DNA from: Frankiales bacterium
GTDB taxonomy: Bacteria; Actinomycetota; Actinomycetes; S36-B12; CAIYMF01
Direction of reading: 5' to 3'
DNA: 64,000 bases
Assembly (NCBI GenBank): GCA_016125335.1
Contig: WGLY01000016.1
Coordinates: forward strand, 62,001 to 126,000
Shown: one piece after another, positions 55,928 through 62,488 of the stretch
Numbering within the stretch: the stretch's first letter is position 1
Layout: every line of letters starts with the position of its first letter
Notes under the pieces: model-generated
The model's input: the letters and a program-made list of their open reading frames with translations, nothing else
Database searches by the model: none
What the model was told of the DNA's origin: nothing
Position numbers and translations under genes: made by a program

Positions 55928-56173
55928 GTGCTCGAGGAGGCGCTCGAGCACCTGGTCAAGGGCATCGTCGACCACCCCGAGGACGTCGACGTCCGCGACC
56001 GCGCCAGCCGGCGCGGTCCGGGCCGCGCCCTCGAGGTGCGCGTGCACCCGGACGACATGGGTCGCGTGATCGGCAAGTCCGGGCGCACGGCGACCGCCCT
56101 GCGCACCGTGCTGTCCGCGCTGTCGTCGGGCAAGAACGTGCGCGTCGACTTCCTCGACCTCGGAGAGCGCTGA
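55928..56173 (+). CDS. khpA: KH-domain RNA-binding protein KhpA
   Basis: An 81-residue protein made of one KH domain: [21 protein letters not shown], then [27 protein letters not shown], where GKSG is the nucleic-acid-binding GxxG loop. The usual partner is a KhpB (EloR/Jag) protein. It starts at GTG 55928, 1 nt after the rpsP stop, and lies between rpsP and rimM as in most Gram-positive bacteria. Confidence 0.93.
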   Translation: MLEEALEHLVKGIVDHPEDVDVRDRASRRGPGRALEVRVHPDDMGRVIGKSGRTATALRTVLSALSSGKNVRVDFLDLGER

Positions 56174-56178
56174 GCTTC

Positions 56179-56751
56179 GTGCTCGTCGTGGTCGGACGCA
56201 TCGGCCGCCCCCACGGGATCCGTGGCGAGGTGACCGTCGAGGTGCGCACCGACTCCCCGGAGACCCGTTTCGCGCCCGGCTCGGTCCTCGTGACCGAGCC
56301 GGCGCGGCTCGGCCCCCTCACCGTCGCAGCCGCCCGCTGGCACAGCGGGCGGCTGCTGCTGTCCGTGGCCGGCGTCCGCGACCGCACCGGGGCCGAGGCC
56401 CTGCGCGGAGCGGTCCTGTCGGCCGACGTCGCGGACGACGAGGTCCCCGAGGACCCCGAGGAGTTCTTCGACCACCAGCTGCGGGGGCTGCGCGTGGTCG
56501 GCGTCGACGGCGCGCCCATCGGCACGGTCGGCGACGTGGTGCACCTGCCCGGCCAGGACCTGCTCAGCGTCGTCCGCGAGGACGGCCGCGAGGTGCTCGT
56601 CCCGTTCGTGGCCGAGCTCGTGCCGGACATCGACGTCGAGGCCGGCGTGGTGACCGTGGCGCCCCCGCCGGGGCTGCTCGAGCTCGACGAGCCGGACGGG
56701 TCCGACGAGCCGGGAGCGCCCGCCGGCCCGTCCGCCGGCGCGGGGGGCTGA
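56179..56751 (+). CDS. rimM: Ribosome maturation factor RimM
   Basis: A 190-residue protein that helps assemble the 30S head, with affinity for S19. It opens [22 protein letters not shown], the RimM N-domain signature. The PRC-barrel half is visible in [34 protein letters not shown] near residue 95. The last 20 residues are a Pro/Gly/Ala-rich tail. It starts at GTG 56179, 5 nt after the khpA stop. Confidence 0.93.
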   Translation: MLVVVGRIGRPHGIRGEVTVEVRTDSPETRFAPGSVLVTEPARLGPLTVAAARWHSGRLLLSVAGVRDRTGAEALRGAVLSADVADDEVPEDPEEFFDHQLRGLRVVGVDGAPIGTVGDVVHLPGQDLLSVVREDGREVLVPFVAELVPDIDVEAGVVTVAPPPGLLELDEPDGSDEPGAPAGPSAGAGG

Positions 56752-56754
56752 GCC

Positions 56755-57468
56755 GTGCGGATCGACGTCGTCACGATCTTCCCCGACTACCTGGCCCCGC
56801 TGGGGCTCTCGCTGGTGGGCAAGGCGGCGCAGGCCGGCACGCTCGACCTGCGCGTGCACGACCTGCGCGAGCACACCCACGACCGCCACCGCACCGTCGA
56901 CGACACCCCGTACGGCGGCGGGCCCGGCATGGTGATGCGGCCCGAGCCGTGGGGCGAGGCCCTCGACGCCGTGCTCGCGAGCGGGCCGGCGTCGCGCCCC
57001 CGGCTGGTGGTGCCCACGCCGAGCGGGCGCCGCTTCACCCAGGAGGTCGCGCAGGAGTACGCCGACGAGCCCTGGCTGGTGTTCGCCTGCGGCCGCTACG
57101 AGGGCATCGACGCCCGGGTGGTGGAGGAGTACGCCGACCGCACCACGGTCGACGAGGTCAGCATCGGCGACTACGTGCTGGCCGGTGGCGAGGCCGCCGT
57201 GCTCGTGGTGGTCGAGGCCGTGGCCCGGCTGCTGCCCGGCGTGCTCGGCAACCCGGAGAGCGCCGTCGACGACTCCTTCGCGGCCGGCGCCATGCAGTCG
57301 CTGCTCGAGGGTCCCGTGTACACCAAGCCCCCGGTGTGGCGGGAGCGGGCCGTCCCCGACGTGCTGCTCTCGGGCGACCACGGCCGCATCGCGGCCTGGC
57401 GCGCCGAGCAGGCCCGCGCCCGCACCCGCGAGCGCCGTCCCGACCTCCTGCCCCCCGACCACCCCTGA
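56755..57468 (+). CDS. trmD: tRNA (guanine(37)-N1)-methyltransferase
   Basis: It methylates G37 next to the anticodon to prevent frameshifting. The 237-residue SPOUT enzyme opens [20 protein letters not shown]. It has the [16 protein letters not shown] block near residue 44, [21 protein letters not shown] near 104 and [24 protein letters not shown] near 135, which form the trefoil knot for SAM. The start is GTG 56755, 3 nt after the rimM stop. It ends the operon; a palindromic repeat begins 3 nt after its stop. Confidence 0.95.
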   Translation: MRIDVVTIFPDYLAPLGLSLVGKAAQAGTLDLRVHDLREHTHDRHRTVDDTPYGGGPGMVMRPEPWGEALDAVLASGPASRPRLVVPTPSGRRFTQEVAQEYADEPWLVFACGRYEGIDARVVEEYADRTTVDEVSIGDYVLAGGEAAVLVVVEAVARLLPGVLGNPESAVDDSFAAGAMQSLLEGPVYTKPPVWRERAVPDVLLSGDHGRIAAWRAEQARARTRERRPDLLPPDHP

Positions 57469-57471
57469 CCG

Positions 57472-57534
57472 CGATGTCACTGGTGAAAGGGTCGCTTCCC
57501 GGCCGCGGAGACGACCGTTTCACCAGTGACATCG
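57472..57534. repeat. 63-bp palindromic repeat, copy 2
   Basis: Three nt after the trmD stop, the second copy of the repeat at 6337-6399 appears, with 55 of 63 bases identical. The outer 23-nt arms pair with one mismatch. Bases that mismatch or wobble in copy 1 (10/54 and 4/60) are proper pairs here, and pair 15/49 has changed from G-C to A-T, which keeps the stem. The central 33-35 region has been rearranged. Function may be transcript termination or mRNA end protection. Confidence 0.8.
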
Positions 57535-57570
57535 GGCCGGGGCGCAGCGGATTGGGAGGGTCCCGTCCTG

Positions 57571-57582
57571 CTGTGGCAGACT
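57571..57582 (+). promoter_or_regulatory. rplS promoter (TGgCAGACT)
   Basis: CTGTGGCAGACT holds an extended -10 of TGg-CAGACT; TTGGGA at 57552-57557 is a 19-nt-spaced -35 candidate. The leader before rplS would be about 110 nt. The TGGCAGACT string is shared with the rpsP promoter. Confidence 0.5.
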
Positions 57583-57702
57583 TCGGGGGTTCGCGCCGCG
57601 CTCCCTGCCTCCGGGGGGACCCGGCGGTCCCGCCCTCCGGGCGGCGGACACCCTGACGAACCCCGTACCGCGAGCGACCGGTGGCGCGCGCGAGGAGACA
57701 CC

Positions 57703-58062
57703 ATGAACACGCTCGACTTCGTCGACGCCGCGTCGCTGCGCAACGACCTGCCCGACTTCCGCCCCGGCGACACCGTGAAGGTCCACGTGAAGGTCGTCGA
57801 GGGCAACCGCTCCCGCATCCAGGTCTTCCAGGGCGTCGTGATCCGCCGCCAGGGCGGCGGCGTGCGCGAGACCTTCACCGTCCGCAAGGTCAGCTTCGGC
57901 GTCGGCGTCGAGCGCACCTTCCCGGTGCACACGCCCATCGTCGAGAAGGTCGAGCTCGTCACGCGCGGCGACGTCCGCCGGGCGAAGCTGTACTACCTGC
58001 GCGACCTGCGCGGCAAGAAGGCCAAGATCAAGGAGAAGCGGGACAACTCGCCGAAGGACTGA
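57703..58062 (+). CDS. rplS: 50S ribosomal protein L19
   Basis: A 119-residue ribosomal protein at the 30S-50S interface. [53 protein letters not shown] is the conserved core, and [30 protein letters not shown] the L19 C-terminal signature. It starts at ATG 57703 behind CGAGGAGA and is followed by a strong terminator, so it is transcribed alone. Confidence 0.96.
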   Translation: MNTLDFVDAASLRNDLPDFRPGDTVKVHVKVVEGNRSRIQVFQGVVIRRQGGGVRETFTVRKVSFGVGVERTFPVHTPIVEKVELVTRGDVRRAKLYYLRDLRGKKAKIKEKRDNSPKD

Positions 58063-58110
58063 CCCGGCCCGCCGCCCCGGCGGCGCGGTCCCGGTCCGCA
58101 CGAGCACGCC

Positions 58111-58137
58111 ACGCCCGGCCCCCTCGGGGCCGGGCGT
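58111..58137 (+). terminator. Terminator after rplS
   Basis: ACGCCCGGCCCC-CTC-GGGGCCGGGCGT is a perfect 12-bp stem, 48 nt after the rplS stop. No U-tract follows. Confidence 0.8.
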
Positions 58138-58164
58138 GCGTCATGTCCGCCCAGGTCCAGCAGT

Positions 58165-58170
58165 TAGGCT
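58165..58170 (+). promoter_or_regulatory. lepB -10 element
   Basis: TAGGCT ends 9 nt before the ATG of the first lepB gene at 58180, suggesting a very short or absent untranslated leader. Confidence 0.4.
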
Positions 58171-58179
58171 CGTCCCACC

Positions 58180-58944
58180 ATGGCTCACCAAGCGCCCGTC
58201 GGGTCGCCCCGTCCCGAGACGCCGACCCCGAGCACCCGGCGAGCCGCCCACGCCCGACCCGAGCACCGGCACTCCTTCTGGAAGGAGCTGCCGGTCCTGC
58301 TGCTCATCGCGTTCGGGCTCGCCTTCCTGGTCAAGACCTTCGTGGTGCAGGCCTACTACATCCCCAGCGGCTCCATGGAGAACACGCTGCAGGTGGGCGA
58401 CCGGGTCATGGTCAACAAGCTCGTCTACCACGTCCGCGACATCGCCCGGGGCGACGTCGTGGTGTTCAACGGCGTCGACTCCTTCACCCCCGAGGTGTCG
58501 ATCACGCCGCCCTCGGACCCGCTCGGCAAGGTGCTCGACTGGTTCGGCCGCACCTTCGGGTTCGCACCGCCGGACGAGCGCGACTTCGTCAAGCGCGTCA
58601 TCGGCATCCCCGGCGACCACGTGGTCTGCTGCGACGCCACCGGCCACGTCACCGTCAACGGGGTCCCCCTCAGCGAGACCGACTACCTGTTCCCCGGCAA
58701 CGCCCCGAGCACGGACAAGTTCGACGTCGTCGTGCCCCCGGGCAAGCTGTGGGTGATGGGCGACCACCGCGCGATGTCGAGCGACTCGCGGGCCCACCTC
58801 GGCGACCCGGGCGGCGGGTTCGTGCCGGTCGACCGCGTCATCGGGCGCGCGTTCGCCGTCGTGTGGCCCCTGTCGCGGATGCAGGTGCTCCCGGTGCCGG
58901 CCACCTTCGACCAGCCCGCGCTCGACCAGGGAGCGTCCCCATGA
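58180..58944 (+). CDS. lepB: Signal peptidase I (first copy)
   Basis: A 254-residue membrane serine protease that cleaves signal peptides outside the membrane. A cytoplasmic tail of about 35 residues precedes one transmembrane helix (LPVLLLIAFGLAFLVKTFVV, 37-56). The catalytic Ser 65 is in YIPSGSMENTL, and the general-base Lys 138 in DFVKRVIGIPGDHV. The GDHRAMSSDSRAH block, normally GDNRxxSxDSR, has His for Asn. It overlaps the second lepB by four bases. Tandem lepB genes at rplS are common in Streptomyces and relatives. Confidence 0.93.
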   Translation: MAHQAPVGSPRPETPTPSTRRAAHARPEHRHSFWKELPVLLLIAFGLAFLVKTFVVQAYYIPSGSMENTLQVGDRVMVNKLVYHVRDIARGDVVVFNGVDSFTPEVSITPPSDPLGKVLDWFGRTFGFAPPDERDFVKRVIGIPGDHVVCCDATGHVTVNGVPLSETDYLFPGNAPSTDKFDVVVPPGKLWVMGDHRAMSSDSRAHLGDPGGGFVPVDRVIGRAFAVVWPLSRMQVLPVPATFDQPALDQGASP

Positions 58945-59696
58945 CGACGCCGTCCACGCCGGCCACCCGCGAGGCCGAGCGCCGGGCCGCCCGCAAGGGC
59001 GGTGCGCTGCGCGAGCTCGTCGTCATCGTCGCGGTGGCGCTGGTGCTCTCGGTCCTGGTGCGCACCTTCGTCGCGCAGGCGTTCTACGTGCCCAGCGCCT
59101 CGATGGAGAACACGCTGCAGATCCAGGACCGCATCATCGCCTCGAAGCTGAGCACCGAGTTCGGCGGCGTGCACCGCGGCGAGATCGTCGTGTTCACCGA
59201 CCCCGGCGGCTGGCTGGAGGGCGTGCCCCCCGACACCGGCGTCAAGGGCTGGCTCAAGAAGGCGTTCATCTTCGTCGGGCTGCTGCCCTCGGACACCGGC
59301 GAGGACCTCGTCAAGCGGGTGATCGGCGTCGGCGGCGACCACGTCGTGTGCTGCGACGCCAAGCACCGCATCCAGGTCAACGGCGTCTCGCTCGACGAGA
59401 CCTACATCAAGCCCGGTGCGGGCACGGCGCAGGTGAAGTTCGACATCACCGTGCCCGAGGGCCGCATCTTCGTGCTCGGCGACAACCGGGCCGACTCGGC
59501 CGACTCGCGCTACCACCTCGACGTCGCCAGCGGCACCGTGCCGGTGGGCAACGTGGTCGGCCGCGTCGTGGCGGTCCTCTGGCCCACGTCGCACTGGTCC
59601 GGCGAGCCGGTCCCGTCGATCTTCGAGAACCCGGCACTGGACGCCCCACCGGGGTCGCGACCGAGCTCGGACGCGTCCGGGTCGGCGTCTCGCTGA
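58941..59696 (+). CDS. lepB: Signal peptidase I (second copy)
   Basis: A 251-residue paralogue of the preceding gene. The transmembrane helix is LRELVVIVAVALVLSVLVRT (23-42). The catalytic Ser 54 is in YVPSASMENTL, the Lys 125 in DLVKRVIGVGGDHV, and the LGDNRADSADSRYHL block is canonical. Residues 85-115 (a PPDTGVKGWLKKAFIFVG segment) form an insertion that differs from copy 1. Both Ser/Lys pairs are intact, so both proteins should be active with different substrates. Its ATG overlaps the first copy's stop. Confidence 0.93.
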   Translation: MTTPSTPATREAERRAARKGGALRELVVIVAVALVLSVLVRTFVAQAFYVPSASMENTLQIQDRIIASKLSTEFGGVHRGEIVVFTDPGGWLEGVPPDTGVKGWLKKAFIFVGLLPSDTGEDLVKRVIGVGGDHVVCCDAKHRIQVNGVSLDETYIKPGAGTAQVKFDITVPEGRIFVLGDNRADSADSRYHLDVASGTVPVGNVVGRVVAVLWPTSHWSGEPVPSIFENPALDAPPGSRPSSDASGSASR

Positions 59697-59716
59697 CGGG
59701 CACGCGGGTGGCCACC

Positions 59717-60232
59717 GTGACGGCCTGGCCGGGCTTCGACGTCGAGCGCTCCAGCGTCCGCGTGGTGCTGCTCGACGACGACGGCCGGCTGCTGCTGTTC
59801 CGCACGATCGACCCCACCATGCCCGAGACGGGCGAGTGGTGGGAGCTGCCCGGCGGCGGGATGGAGCCCGGGGAGGACGTCGTCGCCACCGCCGTGCGCG
59901 AGATCGCCGAGGAGACCGGCTTCGCCCTCGACCCGGCCGGCGTGGGTGCCCCCACCTGGGTGCGCGACTCGACGTACGTGCGCCGTCACCGGCGCACCTG
60001 GCAGCACGAGGTGGTCGTCACCGCCCGGGTGCCCGGCCGCGCGCCGGTGCCGCGGCGCGAGGGCCGCACGCCCGAGGAGCTCGAGGAGTACGTCGGGCAC
60101 CGCTGGTGGACGGCCGAGGAGGTGCGCGAGGCGGGCGGCGGCACGCGGTTCTTCCCGGCCCGGCTGCCCGGGCTGATCGGACCGTTCCTGGCCGGCGAGC
60201 GGGTCGACGAGCCCTTCGACCACTGGAACTAG
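59717..60232 (+). CDS. Nudix hydrolase
   Basis: A protein of about 171 residues. The Nudix box GGGMEPGEDVVATAVREIAEETGF near residue 45 contains all Glu residues for metal binding (GX5EX7REUXEEXGU). The rest (RSSVRVVLLDDDGRLLLFRTID and EYVGHRWWTAEEVREAG) fits the fold. It probably cleaves a nucleoside diphosphate derivative, substrate unknown. GTG 59717 and GTG 59708 are both possible starts; the ribosome-binding site is weak. A second, unrelated Nudix gene follows. Confidence 0.85.
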   Translation: MTAWPGFDVERSSVRVVLLDDDGRLLLFRTIDPTMPETGEWWELPGGGMEPGEDVVATAVREIAEETGFALDPAGVGAPTWVRDSTYVRRHRRTWQHEVVVTARVPGRAPVPRREGRTPEELEEYVGHRWWTAEEVREAGGGTRFFPARLPGLIGPFLAGERVDEPFDHWN

Positions 60233-60242
60233 GCGGCCGACG

Positions 60243-60248
60243 TAGGGT
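60243..60248 (+). promoter_or_regulatory. -10 element of the second Nudix gene
   Basis: TAGGGT ends 6 nt before GTG 60255, a leaderless arrangement. Confidence 0.45.
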
Positions 60249-60254
60249 CGGCGC

Positions 60255-60770
60255 GTGGGGCAGACGGGCGACGTCGGACCGCTGCGGCGGCGCGCCGCGC
60301 GGGTGGTCGCCGTCTCCGACCGCGAGCGGCTCCTGCTGCTGCGCGGCGGCGACCCGGCCCGTCCCGGCCGCCACATCTGGCACGCGCCCGGCGGCGGCGT
60401 CGACCCCGGCGAGGACGACCGCGCCGCGGCCGTGCGGGAGTTCGCCGAGGAGACCGGCCGCCACGTCGAGCTCGGACCGCTCGTGTGGGACCGCGAGCTG
60501 GAGTTCTCGTTCAACCACGTGCTCTACCACCAGTTCGAGGTGTTCTTCCTCGCGCACGTCGGGCCGGAGTTCGAGCCCGACGACGCCGGCCACAACGAGA
60601 TCGAGCAGTCCTACCTCAGCGGTCACGGCTGGTTCTCCGTCGCGGAGCTGCGCGAGGTCGCGCGCACCGACCTGCTCGCGCCGCCCGACCTGCCCGACCG
60701 GCTCGACGACCTGCTGCGCACCGGGGTCCCGGACCGGCCGGTCCGCGTGCTCGGGGCGGTGCTGCCGTGA
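60255..60770 (+). CDS. Nudix hydrolase
   Basis: A 171-residue Nudix protein. The box [24 protein letters not shown] near residue 46 is complete. [37 protein letters not shown] precedes it, and [25 protein letters not shown] follows. Its low similarity to the preceding Nudix protein outside the box argues for different substrates rather than a recent duplication. It overlaps rnhB by four bases (GTGA), so it may share its operon. Confidence 0.87.
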   Translation: MGQTGDVGPLRRRAARVVAVSDRERLLLLRGGDPARPGRHIWHAPGGGVDPGEDDRAAAVREFAEETGRHVELGPLVWDRELEFSFNHVLYHQFEVFFLAHVGPEFEPDDAGHNEIEQSYLSGHGWFSVAELREVARTDLLAPPDLPDRLDDLLRTGVPDRPVRVLGAVLP

Positions 60771-61519
60771 GCCGGGCCCCGTCGCTGCGCGTCGAGCGCG
60801 AGATCCTGCGCTCGCGCGGCGTCCGCTGGCTCGCGGCGGTCGACGAGGTGGGCCGCGGGGCCCTCGGCGGCCCGGTGACGGTGGGGGTGGTGCTCGTCGA
60901 ACTCGAGACCCGGGCCGCCCCGGCCGGCGTGCGCGACTCCAAGCTGCTCACCCCGGCGGCCCGCGAGCGGCTCGTGCCGCGGCTGCGCCGCTGGGCACCG
61001 GCCTGGGCCGTGGCCCACGCGAGCGCGGAGGAGATCGACGCGGTCGGCATCCTGCGGGCCCTGCGCCTGGCCGGCGAGCGCGCCTTCGCCGCGCTGCCCG
61101 AGCGTCCCGACCACGTCCTGCTCGACGGCAGCTACGACTGGGTGTCGCGCCCGGCGCCGGCCCTCTTCGACGACGACGGCGCCCCGAGCGACCCGGACGC
61201 CTGGAGCGCGCCGCCGCCCGTCACCGTCCGGGTGAAGGCCGACATGTCGTGCTCGTCCGTGGCGGCGGCGAGCGTGCTGGCCAAGACCACCCGCGACGCG
61301 CTCATGGTCGGTCTGGCCGCGCGGTTCCCGGCGTACGGCTGGGACGTGAACAAGGGCTACGCCAGCCCGGAGCACCTCGAGGCCCTGCGGGCGCACGGGC
61401 CGTGCGAGGAGCACCGGCGCAGCTGGGCCATCCCCGGCGGCCGGGACCGGGAGGGCCTCGAGCCCGACGCCGATCTCGCCGACGAGGCGCTCGGCCTCGA
61501 CCAGGTCGCCGGAGCCTGA
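60767..61519 (+). CDS. rnhB: Ribonuclease HII
   Basis: It cuts RNA in RNA-DNA hybrids, including single ribonucleotides in DNA. The 250-residue protein has the catalytic Asp 26 and Glu 27 in [20 protein letters not shown], then [14 protein letters not shown], and [14 protein letters not shown] near residue 120 with a further Asp. [22 protein letters not shown] and the C-terminal [17 protein letters not shown] complete the signature. A short insertion ([13 protein letters not shown], near 140) is seen in some actinobacterial forms. It starts at GTG 60767. Confidence 0.93.
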   Translation: MSRAPSLRVEREILRSRGVRWLAAVDEVGRGALGGPVTVGVVLVELETRAAPAGVRDSKLLTPAARERLVPRLRRWAPAWAVAHASAEEIDAVGILRALRLAGERAFAALPERPDHVLLDGSYDWVSRPAPALFDDDGAPSDPDAWSAPPPVTVRVKADMSCSSVAAASVLAKTTRDALMVGLAARFPAYGWDVNKGYASPEHLEALRAHGPCEEHRRSWAIPGGRDREGLEPDADLADEALGLDQVAGA

Positions 61520-61623
61520 GGGGCGTCCCGGTCGCTGCGGCGCGCGCGGCTGCGCCAGGATGGGTCCGGGCCCGCGACCGCGCCGCCCCCCGCGTCGGGA
61601 GCAGGTCAGGAGGGGGTGGCGCG

Positions 61624-61941
61624 ATGTCGGCGGAGGACCTCGAGCGCTACGAGACCGAGATCGAGCTCGGCCTCTACCGCGAGTACCGCGACGTCGTCGG
61701 GCTGTTCTCCTACGTCGTGGAGACCGAGCGGCGCTTCTATCTCACCAACTCCGTCGACGTGCAGGTGCGCACCGGCGACGGCGGCGAGGTGTGGTTCGAG
61801 GTGCGGATGTCCGACGCCTGGGTCTGGGACATGTACCGGCAGGCCCGGTTCGTGAAGAACGTGCGGGTGCTCACGTTCAAGGACGTCAACGTCGAGGAGC
61901 TCGCCAAGCCCGACCTGCAGATCCCCGACGGCGGTCGCTGA
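61624..61941 (+). CDS. DUF2469 family protein
   Basis: A 105-residue protein, MSAEDLERYETEIELGLYREYRDVVGLFSYVVETERRFYLTN, matching the actinobacterial DUF2469 family over its full length. It is acidic at the start and aromatic-rich (VWDMYRQARFVKNVRVLTFKDVNVEEL). The function is unknown, but the gene always sits next to rnhB and yraN, as here. The start is ATG 61624 with GGAGGGGG a few nt before. Confidence 0.92.
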   Translation: MSAEDLERYETEIELGLYREYRDVVGLFSYVVETERRFYLTNSVDVQVRTGDGGEVWFEVRMSDAWVWDMYRQARFVKNVRVLTFKDVNVEELAKPDLQIPDGGR

Positions 61942-62068
61942 GCCGTCCCCAGCCGGCGCCGGGCGGCCCGGCGTCCCCAGGCACCGTCGCGGCCCCCGTC
62001 CGCGCGGCGCCCCTCCACGGTGAGGTCCTCCCACGGCGCGCCCGCGCCGGGAAGGAGCCTCGCCGCCC

Positions 62069-62488
62069 ATGCCGCCCCGCCCGCCCGGCCCGTCCCCGTC
62101 CTCCGCCCCGTCCGGCCCGCCCGCCCGTCCGGTGCGGCGCAAGGACGCGCTGGGCCGCTACGGCGAGGACGTCGCCGCCCGCCACCTCGAGGCGGAGGGC
62201 TTCGTCGTGCTCGAGCGCAACTGGCGCTGCGACCAGGGCGAGGTCGACATCCTCGCCCGCGACGGCGACGTGCTCGTGGTGTGCGAGGTCAAGACGCGCA
62301 GCAGCCTGAGCCACGGCTCGCCGTTCGAGGCGGTGACCGAGCGCAAGCTGCACCGGCTCGAGCGGCTGGGCATCCGCTGGATGCGCGAGCGCGGCGTGCG
62401 GCCGCGGTCGATGCGCGTCGACGTCGTCGCGGTGCTGCGGCCCGCGTCGGGGCGCACGGTCGTGCAGCACACGCGGGGCCTGTCGTGA
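62069..62488 (+). CDS. yraN: YraN (UPF0102) family endonuclease-like protein
   Basis: A 139-residue protein. After a Pro/Ser-rich start of 22 residues, RKDALGRYGEDVAARHLEAEGFVVLERNWRCDQGEVDILARDGDVLVVCEVKTR carries the UPF0102 motif with acidic and Lys residues in a PD-(D/E)XK-like core (GEVDIL and EVKTR). A nuclease role is suggested by that fold, not proved. It begins at ATG 62069 behind GGGAAGGAG and overlaps the next gene by four bases. Confidence 0.92.
   Translation: MPPRPPGPSPSSAPSGPPARPVRRKDALGRYGEDVAARHLEAEGFVVLERNWRCDQGEVDILARDGDVLVVCEVKTRSSLSHGSPFEAVTERKLHRLERLGIRWMRERGVRPRSMRVDVVAVLRPASGRTVVQHTRGLS

Noticed and set aside
53545-57480. Minus-strand open frame of 1311 codons opposite ffh, rpsP, rimM and trmD
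   Set aside because: All five genes on the plus strand have clear family signatures; long antisense frames are expected at this G+C.
57535-57702. Leader of rplS, considered as a ribosomal-protein leader or riboswitch
   Set aside because: It is long and GC-rich with several possible hairpins, but none resembles a known leader family, and alignment would be needed.
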